A DNA stretch of 9,933 bases from DATHBR01 sp036389955 (GCA_036389955.1 DASVVJ010000168.1:1-9933), one strand, 5' to 3'; shown: positions 1 to 6,895, counted from the first letter of the stretch. Notes: generated from the sequence alone by a model not told the origin. Numbers and translations are program-made.

Positions 1-1170
1 AGCGAGCGCTTTGGCCTGGTCCAGCACGTCGTTGAGCATCACCACCTCGCCCTTGCGCGTGCTCATGCCCTGCACGCGCCCGAAGTAGACGTGCACCGCC
101 CGGTTCGCCCACGGCTTGCCCATCTTCTCCAGCACGAGGAAGAACTGCTTGAAGTGCAGCGCCTGGTCCTTGGCGACGACGTAGAGCGCCTTGTCGAACT
201 GGAAGCGCTCGTACCGGTCGATCGCCGCCGCCAGGTCGCGCGTGGCGTATAGGGTGCTGCCGTCGTTCTTCTTGAGCATCACCGGCGGTTCGCCCTCGGC
301 GTAGGGCAGATCCACCACGAGGGCGCCCTGGGACTCCTTGACGCCGACCTTCTGGGAGATCTCCTCGATGACGGGCTCCATCTTGCCCTGGTAGCGGCTC
401 TCGCCCTCGATGTGCTCGAAGCGGATGCCCAGCCGGGCGTACATGCGCTCGAACTCGACGATGGAGGTGTCCCGGAACTGCTTCCACAGCCCCAGGGCCT
501 CGGCGTCATTGGCCTCCATGCGCCGGAAGAACTCGCGGGCCCGCTCGTCGAACGCGGGCTCGTCCTTGGCGCGCTTGTTGGCCCTCACGTAGATGTCGAT
601 GAGGTGCGCCATCTCCTCGCGGCGCGCCGGCTCGCCGTACTCCTGGAAGCCCACGGCCACCAGGCCGAACTGCTTGCCCCAGTCGCCCAGGTAGTTGATG
701 CCCTCCACGCGCCAGCCCAGCGCCCGGTACAGGTTGGCCAGGCAGTGGCCAATCACCGTGGAGCGGATGTGGTGGAACGCAATGGGCTTGGCGATGTTGG
801 GCGACGAGTAGTCGATGACCACCGTCTTGCCGCGGCCCTCGTCGCCGCCGCCGTAGGCCGGGCCTTCCTTGCGCGCCAGATCGATCACCTCGGCGGAGAA
901 GGGCAGGGGGGCCAGGCGCGCGTTGACGTAGGGGCCGGTGGCCACCACCTCGAGCCCGGGCACCTTGACCGCCGGAGCCACGGCGGCGGCGATGGCCGGG
1001 GGCGCCTTCTTCTGGGCCTTGGCCAGCGGGAAGGTGGCGAAGCTCAGGTCCCCGTGAGGAGGCTCGGCCGGCTTGATGAGTGGCTCGATCTCGGAGGGCG
1101 GAACGCCGAGGACCTGGGCGATGGCCTCGGCGAACGCGGTGCGGTAGCGGGAAAGGACGGAAGTGCTCAT
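1..1170 (-). CDS. argS: Arginyl-tRNA synthetase (ArgRS), C-terminal part outside the window
   Basis: Class I synthetase that charges tRNA-Arg with arginine in the cytoplasm. The first 390 codons are present; the anticodon-binding C-terminus lies beyond the left edge, since family members are usually about 550-600 residues. Visible parts: the ArgRS N-terminal (Add-1) domain at about residues 1-100, containing HGDLSFATFPLAKAQ; the family signature SSPNIAKP at 122-129; and the KMSKS-equivalent loop MSTRKG at 369-374, as usual for ArgRS. The HIGH-equivalent reads AFHHIRST (131-138) instead of the common HVGHLRST, so the first His and the Gly are replaced while the second His and RST are kept. The ATG at 1170 gives the expected N-terminus but has only a weak ribosome binding site (GAG about 7 nt upstream) inside a hairpin. 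It lies 66 bp downstream of the kinase gene, so co-transcription is possible. Identity is secure; activity of the variant motif is inferred. Confidence 0.96.
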   Translation of the reverse strand, partial: MSTSVLSRYRTAFAEAIAQVLGVPPSEIEPLIKPAEPPHGDLSFATFPLAKAQKKAPPAIAAAVAPAVKVPGLEVVATGPYVNARLAPLPFSAEVIDLARKEGPAYGGGDEGRGKTVVIDYSSPNIAKPIAFHHIRSTVIGHCLANLYRALGWRVEGINYLGDWGKQFGLVAVGFQEYGEPARREEMAHLIDIYVRANKRAKDEPAFDERAREFFRRMEANDAEALGLWKQFRDTSIVEFERMYARLGIRFEHIEGESRYQGKMEPVIEEISQKVGVKESQGALVVDLPYAEGEPPVMLKKNDGSTLYATRDLAAAIDRYERFQFDKALYVVAKDQALHFKQFFLVLEKMGKPWANRAVHVYFGRVQGMSTRKGEVVMLNDVLDQAKALA

Positions 1171-1176
1171 GGACCG

Positions 1177-1226
1177 CTCGGATACTAGCGAAGGCGAGAG
1201 GCTTTCCAGCCTCTTTCGTATCCGAG
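1177..1226 (-). promoter_or_regulatory. Structured RNA hairpin in the argS 5' leader
   Basis: Read on the minus strand, CTCGGATAC (1226-1218) pairs perfectly with GTATCCGAG (1185-1177). Nested inside are GAA/TTC (1217-1215 with 1192-1190) and a perfect 7-bp stem, AGAGGCT/AGCCTCT (1214-1208 with 1203-1197), closed by the GNRA-type tetraloop GGAA (1207-1204). The 3' arm ends 6 nt before the argS ATG and contains the only SD-like bases. No T-run follows, so it does not look like an intrinsic terminator. A translational control or mRNA-processing role is inference. Confidence 0.5.
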
Positions 1227-1236
1227 AACAGTCGGC

Positions 1237-2943
1237 TTAAGGCCCCGAGGGCTGACGGCGGCTGGGGCGGACCACGGAAGCCACGGTGTCCAGGAGCCGG
1301 GGCAGCTGAATGGGCTTCTCGAAGAAGCCATCGATGCGGTCCAGACCCTGGCCGGAGCTGAGCGAGGCCACCTCGCTGGCACCCGAGATGATGTAAACGG
1401 CGATGTCCTTGAGGGACTCGTTCTCGCGGATGTAGTGCAGCACCGAGCGGCCGTCCTCCTGGCTGAGCCGCAGATCCAGCAGCACCATGGCTGGGCGGAT
1501 GTGCGAGAGCACCGAGCGGGCCTCCTCCGCGCCCGAGGTGGACATCACCCGGTAGCCCTCCTGCTCGAGCACCTGCTGGAGCACCTCGCGGCAGTCCGCA
1601 TCGTCCTCGACCAGGAGGATGCCACCGGCGCGCGGGGCGGCCTGGTTGAAGTCCGGCACGGCCACCGCGCCAGCGAACATGGGCAGTACCATCTGGAAGG
1701 TCGAGCCTTCACCCAGCGTGCTGGTGGCATCCACGCGTCCGCCGTGGAGCGCGAGGATCTTGGCCACCAGCGGCAGGCCCAGCCGGCCACCGTGAGGCCG
1801 AGGAGCACCGGAGCGGGCCCGGTAGAACGGATCGAAGATGTTCTCCAGCTCCTCCTGGGAGAGGCCGGGGCCGCTGTCCTTCACGGACAGGGAGGCCAGG
1901 CCCTCCTCGGTGGAGACACGCACCTCGACGGTGCCGCCCTCCTCGCACTGGTGAACGCCGTTCTCCACCAGGTTGTGGATGGCCTCGGCGATGCGCTCGC
2001 GGTCCCCGCGCACGAACACCTCGGGGCACGGCGGCACGCGCAGGGTCACCTTGCTGTGCTCGGCCAGGGCGGCCAGGGCGCGCAGCACCTCCTCGGCCAC
2101 GGCCTTGATGCCGAAGGGGCGCTGATTGAGCTGCATCTTCCCGGACTGAAGCCGGGACATGAGCAGCAGATCGTTCACCATGCGCAGCATGCGATCGGAG
2201 TTCCGGTCGCAGATCTGCACCGCGCGGCGCTGCTGATCGGTGAGGGGCCCGAGCTTCTCGCGGCCCACCATGGCCAGATAGGCCTTGATGGTGGTGAGCG
2301 GGTTCTTCAGGTCGTGCGAGACGCTGCCGAGCATCTCCTCGCGGGTCTGCTCCAGGCTCTTGAGGCCGGCGATGGCCGTCTGAAGGTCCTTGTTGCGCCG
2401 GGCGGAGTCATCGCGCAGGCGCGCCACCTCGTAGGCGGCGGAGAGCTGGCCGGCCAGGGCACGCAGCAGCGTGTCCGAGGCCTCCCGGCGCGAGGCGATG
2501 ATGGCCAGGCAGCCGGTGACGCCCTGGGGGCTCTCCAGCGGCACGGCGACGGTGTCCTCGTCGCGCAGCACGGTGTTCTGGGTGAAGGCCTTGCCCACCA
2601 CGCCCTCGTCGGGAACGGCGGCGGTGACGCGCTCGTCGTAGCGGCCGCGCACGTGCTCGACGTGCAGCTGCTTGCGCTCGGCGAAGTAGCGGGCGACGTA
2701 ACAGACCTTGGGCTTGAGCAGGTTGAAGATGGCCTGCAGGTGCACCCGCAGCACCTCGGTGGTGCTGGCGCTGGTGGTGAGCTGGCGGGCCATTTCGAGC
2801 AGCGCCTGCTCGGCGGCGGCGGTCTCGACAGGAGGCACAGGACGGGAGGGCCGCTTGGGCGCCTTCGGCTTCTGCTGCTTCAGGTGAGGCCGCAGCGTGA
2901 CGACTTCGGCCAGCGGCCCCTTCTTCGTCTTGGATGAACGCAC
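1237..2943 (-). CDS. Soluble hybrid histidine kinase: GAF - HisKA - HATPase - receiver
   Basis: Predicted two-component hybrid kinase of 568 residues, with no transmembrane segment or signal peptide, hence cytoplasmic. Numbering from the chosen GTG: a Lys/Pro-rich N-terminus; a GAF-like sensor domain (about 54-174); a helical linker; HisKA with SHDLKNP, phospho-acceptor His210; HATPase_c with N-box HNLVEN (N324, N328), G1 DSGPGL (356-361), F-box FDPF (370-373), G2 GGRLGL (385-390) and GEGSTF (411-416); and a C-terminal receiver with acidic pair D447/D448, phospho-Asp D490, Ser520 and Lys543. The G2 box has Arg where GxGLGL has its second Gly. No separate response regulator is adjacent, so signal and output are unknown. 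Start choice: GTG 2943 has GGAGG 8 nt upstream; ATG 2958 (preceded by CAGGG) is a close alternative. The longest form would start at TTG 3036 and has little support. Confidence 0.9.
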   Translation of the reverse strand: MRSSKTKKGPLAEVVTLRPHLKQQKPKAPKRPSRPVPPVETAAAEQALLEMARQLTTSASTTEVLRVHLQAIFNLLKPKVCYVARYFAERKQLHVEHVRGRYDERVTAAVPDEGVVGKAFTQNTVLRDEDTVAVPLESPQGVTGCLAIIASRREASDTLLRALAGQLSAAYEVARLRDDSARRNKDLQTAIAGLKSLEQTREEMLGSVSHDLKNPLTTIKAYLAMVGREKLGPLTDQQRRAVQICDRNSDRMLRMVNDLLLMSRLQSGKMQLNQRPFGIKAVAEEVLRALAALAEHSKVTLRVPPCPEVFVRGDRERIAEAIHNLVENGVHQCEEGGTVEVRVSTEEGLASLSVKDSGPGLSQEELENIFDPFYRARSGAPRPHGGRLGLPLVAKILALHGGRVDATSTLGEGSTFQMVLPMFAGAVAVPDFNQAAPRAGGILLVEDDADCREVLQQVLEQEGYRVMSTSGAEEARSVLSHIRPAMVLLDLRLSQEDGRSVLHYIRENESLKDIAVYIISGASEVASLSSGQGLDRIDGFFEKPIQLPRLLDTVASVVRPSRRQPSGP

Positions 2944-3055
2944 AGGCCCATCCTCCATCAACGCCCTGACCGGGGGAAACGGCTCAAGCGGCCAGGGAGG
3001 CTCGAAAGGACAGTAGTGGTGTCCGCTTCCCGACAACCACGGCGACGACGGTGTC

Positions 3056-3784
3056 TCACGCTTGACGCTTGACGATGACGCCGTTCTTGTCGAGCGTGTA
3101 GGGCTCCACCAGGAGCGGCTCGACCTTCTCGCGGAAGCCCTGGACGTTGAAGCCGCTCTCCTGGAGCGCGGCGAGCGCGGTGGTCTGCACGCGGCGGGCG
3201 GTCTCCGGAGCGGTGAGAATCTGCAGCATGGGCTCGCGGGCGGGCTCGTACTTGATGGGCGCGAGCGCCTTGAACGCGGCGATCTTCACATCGTCCGACA
3301 TGTCCTCCAGGAAGGGGACGATGACGGGCGCGATGCGCGGATCCTGCTTGTTGGCCACGTGGTGCAGCAGGACGACCTTCTTCTCCGGGTCGCGCGTGTA
3401 GTGGGCGCTCAGATGGGAGAGGGTGTCCACGAAGATGCCAATGGCCTCGGATTCGGGCACCAGCTCCTCCAGCAGCCGCACGGCCCACGAGGCGGCCTGA
3501 TCGCTCTTGCGCAGGAACTCCTTGATGGGAGGGATGGCGTCCTTGCCGAAGCCCTTGATGAGCTCGTAGACGTGCTCCTTCTCATCGGCGTCCGTGGTGA
3601 GCGGATCCACGGTGATGGTGAAGCGCGCCAGCAGCACGGACACGGCCTCGGGGAACTTCATCTCCCCGAGCTGCTGAATGGCCTTCTGGCGCGAGGCCGG
3701 GTCCCCGTACTTCTGGGTCACCTTGGGCTTGAGCTTGAGGGCTTTGTCGGGGCCGGAGCCGCCGAAGATGTCGAAGAGGCCCAT
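3056..3784 (-). CDS. HEAT-repeat protein of unknown function
   Basis: Protein of 242 residues starting MGLFDIFGG, without signal peptide or membrane segment, probably cytoplasmic. From about residue 25 it is a run of paired helices of HEAT type, for example around 28-55, 67-93, 95-125, 148-177 and 180-205. Typical features are the repeated D-P or D-D turn (GDPASRQKAI, SDDVKIAAFKAL) and helices rich in Ala, Leu and Val. HEAT arrays usually form curved scaffolds that bind other proteins; no catalytic motif is visible. The ATG at 3784 is chosen because GGAG lies 9 nt upstream and the downstream sequence begins a plausible soluble protein; a longer reading starting at GTG 3883 would run through a hairpin. 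The hybrid kinase gene follows in the same direction after about 110 bp, so a shared transcript and a partner role are possible but unproven. Confidence 0.82.
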   Translation of the reverse strand: MGLFDIFGGSGPDKALKLKPKVTQKYGDPASRQKAIQQLGEMKFPEAVSVLLARFTITVDPLTTDADEKEHVYELIKGFGKDAIPPIKEFLRKSDQAASWAVRLLEELVPESEAIGIFVDTLSHLSAHYTRDPEKKVVLLHHVANKQDPRIAPVIVPFLEDMSDDVKIAAFKALAPIKYEPAREPMLQILTAPETARRVQTTALAALQESGFNVQGFREKVEPLLVEPYTLDKNGVIVKRQA

Positions 3785-3822
3785 GTATGAGTGCTCCGAG
3801 AGGAGGGCGAAGAAGAATAGGA

Positions 3823-3845
3823 GGCGCCGTCTAGGACGCGGCGCC
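3823..3845 (-). terminator. GC-rich hairpin upstream of the HEAT gene, possible terminator
   Basis: GGCGCCG (3823-3829) and CGGCGCC (3839-3845) form a perfect 7-bp stem around a 9-nt loop. On the minus strand it is followed by the pyrimidine-rich TCCTATTCTTCTTC rather than a clean T-run. It could be a second terminator for dnaJ or part of the HEAT-gene leader; the start codon is about 38 nt further on. Confidence 0.4.
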
Positions 3846-3866
3846 CGGCAAGGCAATAGGCAAGAA

Positions 3867-3884
3867 GGTGGGCACATTCCCACC
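3867..3884 (-). terminator. Probable intrinsic terminator of dnaJ
   Basis: On the minus strand, GGTGGG and CCCACC form a perfect 6-bp stem with a 6-nt loop (AATGTG). It begins 13 nt after the dnaJ stop codon and is followed by TTCTTG. Position and shape fit a Rho-independent terminator; the T-tract is weak, so termination may be partial. Confidence 0.5.
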
Positions 3885-3897
3885 GTCAGTTGGGAAG

Positions 3898-5061
3898 CTA
3901 GAGTTTCAGCTCCTGGCGAACGTCACCAGGATAGGCGCGGGAGAGCGCCTCGGCGGCCGCCTTGGCTTCGGAGGTGGCAGGCTCGGGCACCTTGACCTGT
4001 AGCACCAGGTAGAAGTCACCCGTGCCCCCGCCCTTGAGCGAAGGGGCACCGCGGCCCTTGAGGCGCATCTTCCGGCCAGACTGCGAGCCCGGAGGCACCT
4101 TGACGGTCACCTCGCCTTGGAAGGTAGGCACCTTCACCTCGGCGCCCAGCATGGCCTCGGTGACGGTGACCGGCAGGTCCAGGTAGAGATCATCCCCCTC
4201 GCGGCGCACCAGCGGGTGCTCGGCCACCTCGGTCTCGATGTAGAGGTCACCCGGAGGCCCCCCACGAGGTCCCGCGGAGCCCTGGCCCTGGAGCCGGACC
4301 TTCGAACCGGTCTGGACGCCCGGAGGAATCTTCACCGTGAGACGGGTCGTCTCCTCGGTGATGCCCGTGGCGCGGCACACGCCACAGCCCTCGGCGGCCC
4401 GCCCAGTGCCATTGCACATGGGGCAGGCACCCGCGAACGGCATTCCCGCGTTGCGGCGGGTGCGGCCGGTGCCTTTGCAAGTGGGGCAGGGGCCGGTGCG
4501 GCCCGTCTCTCCCGAGCCGTTGCAGCGCTGGCAGCGCCCGGGCCGCTGCACGCTGAGGACCCGCTCGGTCCCCGAGATGGCCTCCGCGAGCGAGAGCTGC
4601 ACCTTCGAGGTGAGATCGTCGCCCGCCTCGGCGCCCGGGGAGCTGGTCCGGCGCCCGAAAGCCTCGTTGACATCGAACCCGGCGGCGCCCGCTCGCCCGA
4701 AGAGGTCTCCGAAAAGATCTCCCAGGTCGAAGTCCGCGCCCACGCCTCCGCCGAAGGGAATTCCGCCGGAGCCGCCGCCTCGGGCCTGCGCGGCACGATA
4801 GGCGCGATACGTGTCGGCCTTCTTCTCGTCGAACCCGATCTTCGCGGCGTCCTCGCCGAACTCGTCGTAGAGCTTGCGCTTCTGCGGATCCGACAGAACC
4901 TCGAAGGCGGTGTTCAGCTGCTTGAAGCGTTCCTCCGCAGCCTTGTTCCCCGGGTTGACGTCGGGGTGGTGCTTGCGGGCCAGCTTCCGGAAGGCCTTCT
5001 TGATGTCGTCCGCGGACGCCGTCCGAGGGACTTCAAGGATCTGGTAGTAGTCATCCGCCAT
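3898..5061 (-). CDS. dnaJ: DnaJ-type (class A) Hsp40 co-chaperone
   Basis: Co-chaperone that stimulates the ATPase of DnaK-type Hsp70 and delivers unfolded substrate. The 387 residues show, in order: a J domain (about 5-68) with the essential HPD at 32-34; a Gly/Phe-rich segment (about 95-133) with repeated GDLFGDLFG; a zinc-binding region (177-233) with four CxxC pairs, CQRCNGSG, CPTCKGTG, CPMCNGTG and CGVCRATG; and the beta-sandwich C-terminal substrate-binding domains (about 240-360). Length is close to E. coli DnaJ (376). The last zinc repeat keeps both Cys but loses the first Gly of CxxCxGxG. The ATG at 5061 gives the canonical MADDYYQILEV start, with a modest site (CAGG, 7 nt upstream). 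No dnaK or grpE is adjacent, so this may be one of several DnaJ paralogues rather than the main heat-shock copy. Confidence 0.93.
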   Translation of the reverse strand: MADDYYQILEVPRTASADDIKKAFRKLARKHHPDVNPGNKAAEERFKQLNTAFEVLSDPQKRKLYDEFGEDAAKIGFDEKKADTYRAYRAAQARGGGSGGIPFGGGVGADFDLGDLFGDLFGRAGAAGFDVNEAFGRRTSSPGAEAGDDLTSKVQLSLAEAISGTERVLSVQRPGRCQRCNGSGETGRTGPCPTCKGTGRTRRNAGMPFAGACPMCNGTGRAAEGCGVCRATGITEETTRLTVKIPPGVQTGSKVRLQGQGSAGPRGGPPGDLYIETEVAEHPLVRREGDDLYLDLPVTVTEAMLGAEVKVPTFQGEVTVKVPPGSQSGRKMRLKGRGAPSLKGGGTGDFYLVLQVKVPEPATSEAKAAAEALSRAYPGDVRQELKL

Positions 5062-5165
5062 TGCTGACCTGTCCTGAAAAATTCCGTCTGCAAGAACGTA
5101 ACCAGCCCAACGTTCTTGGCCAGCGCGATGCGTGCTTCTGGGCGCGATGTATAACGTGGGCACTG
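5062..5165. promoter_or_regulatory. Divergent intergenic region between dnaJ and the SurA-like gene, with a 9-N10-9 palindrome
   Basis: This 104-bp gap must hold the start signals for both directions. CAAGAACGT (5091-5099) and ACGTTCTTG (5110-5118) form a perfect inverted repeat with a 10-bp spacer; half-site centres are 19 bp apart, about two helical turns. The layout resembles a dimeric-repressor operator such as CIRCE (9-N9-9), but the sequence is not CIRCE. Rightward, TATAAC at 5150-5155 could be a -10 element, with no convincing -35; it would leave only a few bases of leader before the ATG at 5166. I see no clear -35/-10 pair for dnaJ. Confidence 0.5.
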
Positions 5166-5825
5166 ATGAAGGGGGCCATCTCATCCCAGCATCGCAGCCG
5201 AGGGCACTTTCTGGTGCTGGCGGCCTGGTTCACCTGGGTGCCATTGACGGCGCTTGCCCAGCCGCGGGAGGGCGGTGCGCCCGCGGGGGCCGCCGAGGGC
5301 CAGCTCATCGACCGCGTGGTGGCGATCATCGAAGGCCAGGTCCTCACCCAGAGTGAGCTGGAGTTCGAGATCCGGGTGGCCTTCATCGAGCGAGGGGCCG
5401 TGGAGGTGGTCGCCTCGCCGCTCGACGAGGAGACGCTGCGGGGAGGGCTCGAGATGGTGATTGGCCAGCGGCTCTTGGTGCTGAGCGCCGACCGGCTCGA
5501 GGCCTACACGGCGGAGCAAGCCGAGGTGGAGTCCCGGCTCAAGGACTTCCGCAAGCGCTTCGAGAGCGAGCAGGCGTTCCAGGCCTTCCTGGCCCGCTCG
5601 GGTACGGACGTGAAGCACCTGACGGAGGTGCTGGAGCGCAGCGTGCGGGTCGCGCGGATTCTCGACAGCCGCATCCGGCTGCGGGCCCAGGTGGGCGAAG
5701 CGCAACTGCGAGACAAGCTCTTCCAGGAGCGCTACAACGCTCTCACCGCGGAGGAGCTGGCTCAGGTCAGAGCCACCGCGCAGGTCAGGCGCGTGGCGCC
5801 TTTTGCTCGGGAGACACGGAGATGA
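5166..5825 (+). CDS. Secreted SurA N-terminal-like protein without a PPIase domain
   Basis: Protein of 219 residues. A signal peptide is visible: basic n-region (HRSRGH), hydrophobic core LVLAAWFTWVPLTALA, likely cleavage after ALA (about residue 31). The mature part begins with IDRVVAIIEGQVLTQSELE, the pattern that opens SurA/PpiC-type periplasmic chaperones. It continues with the helical SurA-N fold (LRGGLEMVIGQRLLVLSADR, then long charged helices to about 195). No parvulin (PPIase) domain follows, so it would be a chaperone-only SurA-like protein, probably in the periplasm and acting on outer-membrane or secreted proteins. The ATG at 5166 is chosen because it sits just before the signal peptide, although no good ribosome binding site is visible. 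Its stop overlaps the rimI start as ATGA, suggesting translational coupling. Function is inferred from domain resemblance only. Confidence 0.78.
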   Translation: MKGAISSQHRSRGHFLVLAAWFTWVPLTALAQPREGGAPAGAAEGQLIDRVVAIIEGQVLTQSELEFEIRVAFIERGAVEVVASPLDEETLRGGLEMVIGQRLLVLSADRLEAYTAEQAEVESRLKDFRKRFESEQAFQAFLARSGTDVKHLTEVLERSVRVARILDSRIRLRAQVGEAQLRDKLFQERYNALTAEELAQVRATAQVRRVAPFARETRR

Positions 5826-6316
5826 GGCGCCTGCGCGAGGACGGCGCACCGGAGAGCAACCATGGGTTTCTCATCCGGCAGATGACCCACGAGGACATGC
5901 CGGCGGTGATCGCCCTGGAGCAGTCCGCCTTCCGCAACCCCTGGTCGCCGGAGCTGCTGCGCCGGGAACTCGAGCATGACTGGTCCACCATCTTGCTGGT
6001 GGAGGAGCCGGGGGCGAACGGCAGCCGCAAGCTGCTGGGCCTGGCCATCTTCTGGATCGTTCAGGACGAGGTGCACGTGCTCAACGTGGCCACCGCGCCC
6101 GAGCATCGCCGGCGTGGGGTAGGGCGGGCGGTGATGGACGAGGTGCTCGCCCGAGGCCGCCAGCGCCGGTGCACCCTGGCCACACTGGAAGTGCGCCGCA
6201 GCAACGAGGCGGCGATCGGCCTGTACAAGTCTTTGGGCTTCCGCTCGGTGGGCGTGCGGCCGAACTACTACGTGGACGAGAAAGAGGACGCGATCGTGAT
6301 GGTCCTCGACTTCTAG
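5822..6316 (+). CDS. rimI: Ribosomal-protein-alanine N-acetyltransferase (GNAT family)
   Basis: GNAT enzyme of 164 residues. RimI transfers acetyl from acetyl-CoA to the N-terminal Ala of ribosomal protein S18, and some homologues act more widely. Visible features: the N-terminal NPWSPELLRREL motif (39-50) typical of RimI; the acetyl-CoA pyrophosphate-binding loop RRRGVG (96-101) in motif A; and LEVRRSNEAAIGLYKSLGF (122-140), whose E123 and Y135 match the catalytic Glu and Tyr of Salmonella RimI in identity and 12-residue spacing. It ends with YYVDEKEDAIVMVLDF as in the family. ATG 5822 overlaps the upstream stop by ATGA, and GGGAG lies 8 nt before it. The N-terminus is about 15 residues longer than usual before FLIRQM. 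The str operon follows on the same strand but has its own promoter. Confidence 0.9.
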   Translation: MRRLREDGAPESNHGFLIRQMTHEDMPAVIALEQSAFRNPWSPELLRRELEHDWSTILLVEEPGANGSRKLLGLAIFWIVQDEVHVLNVATAPEHRRRGVGRAVMDEVLARGRQRRCTLATLEVRRSNEAAIGLYKSLGFRSVGVRPNYYVDEKEDAIVMVLDF

Positions 6317-6325
6317 CTGCACGAG

Positions 6326-6390
6326 GAGTAGAGGAGCCCCGCGACCAGGCGTTTCAGGGAAGGTTCTGCTCCTACTCGGCGTTCTTGCCG
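6326..6390 (+). terminator. Possible terminator structure downstream of rimI
   Basis: GAGTAG-AG-GAGC (6326-6337) pairs with GCTCCTACTC (6368-6377) through ten base pairs interrupted by a 2-nt bulge, with a 30-nt loop. A small stem CGGC/GCCG (6377-6380 with 6387-6390) follows. There is no T-run, so intrinsic termination is doubtful; it may protect the rimI 3' end. Confidence 0.25.
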
Positions 6391-6409
6391 TCTAAGGGGT
6401 AGGCTGTGC

Positions 6410-6437
6410 TTGACACGCGGGGTCCCCTTCCTATACT
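6410..6437 (+). promoter_or_regulatory. Main str operon promoter (housekeeping sigma type)
   Basis: TTGACA (6410-6415) is a perfect -35 and TATACT (6432-6437) a five-of-six -10, with a 16-bp spacer. Transcription would start near 6444, giving a leader of about 79 nt before rpsL. The bases after the -10 (CGCCGCCC) are GC-rich, as in promoters under negative stringent control. A short palindrome GGGGTCCCC (6419-6427) lies in the spacer. Best promoter in the window; the start site itself is inferred. Confidence 0.85.
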
Positions 6438-6522
6438 CGCCGCCCTTTTTCGAGCGTAGGTTGGTAGTTCTATATGTGCCGTCCCGTGTCAGCGCAGGCG
6501 GCCATTGGAGAAGGAAGCGTCA

Positions 6523-6894
6523 GTGCCGACGATTAGCCAGCTGGTCCGCAAGGGCCGCGAGAAGTTGAACATCAAGGGAAAGAGCCCCGCTCTGAAGGAG
6601 TGCCCTCAGAAGCGTGGTGTCTGCACCCGCGTGTACACCACCACTCCGAAGAAGCCGAACTCGGCCCTTCGTAAGGTGGCGCGTGTGCGCCTCACCAACG
6701 GAATCGAAGTCACTTCGTACATCCCCGGCGTGGGCCATAACCTCCAGGAGCACTCGGTGGTGATGATCCGCGGCGGCCGTGTGAAGGACCTCCCCGGCGT
6801 GCGTTACCACATCATCCGCGGAACGCTGGACTCCGTGGGCGTGGCGGGCCGCAAGCAGGGCCGCTCCAAGTACGGCGCCAAGCGCCCGAGCTGA
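6523..6894 (+). CDS. rpsL: 30S ribosomal protein S12
   Basis: S12 sits at the decoding centre of the small subunit and helps control accuracy and tRNA selection. The 123 residues match the family along their full length (E. coli 124), including CPQKRGVCTRVYTTTPKKPN, HNLQEHSV and GGRVKDLPGVRYH. K43 (in PKKPNS) and K88 (in VKDLPG), the classical streptomycin-resistance positions, are both the wild-type Lys. D89, the residue methylthiolated by RimO where that enzyme is present, is kept. The start is GTG 6523, giving MPTISQLVRKG, because AAGGA lies 7 nt upstream; an in-frame ATG at 6505 would add six residues foreign to S12. First gene of the str operon. Confidence 0.99.
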   Translation: MPTISQLVRKGREKLNIKGKSPALKECPQKRGVCTRVYTTTPKKPNSALRKVARVRLTNGIEVTSYIPGVGHNLQEHSVVMIRGGRVKDLPGVRYHIIRGTLDSVGVAGRKQGRSKYGAKRPS

Positions 6895-6895
6895 A

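Noticed and set aside
412..1188. 258-codon plus-strand frame opposite argS
   Set aside because: Antisense to clear ArgRS sequence; low-complexity Val/Gly/Leu/His composition.
1177..1226. Intrinsic terminator of the histidine kinase gene
   Set aside because: The stem is strong, but no T-run follows and the argS ATG comes 6 nt later, so a leader structure fits better.
1435..2937. 500-codon plus-strand open frame opposite the histidine kinase
   Set aside because: It lies exactly antisense to a gene with full kinase and receiver motifs. Composition (many His, Gly, Leu, Ala) is typical of antisense frames in GC-rich DNA, with no recognisable domain.
3062..3790. 242-codon plus-strand frame opposite the HEAT gene
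   Set aside because: Mirror of the HEAT coding frame with no independent support.
5091..5118. CIRCE (HrcA) element upstream of dnaJ
   Set aside because: Spacing is similar, but half-sites CAAGAACGT/ACGTTCTTG do not match CIRCE TTAGCACTC/GAGTGCTAA.
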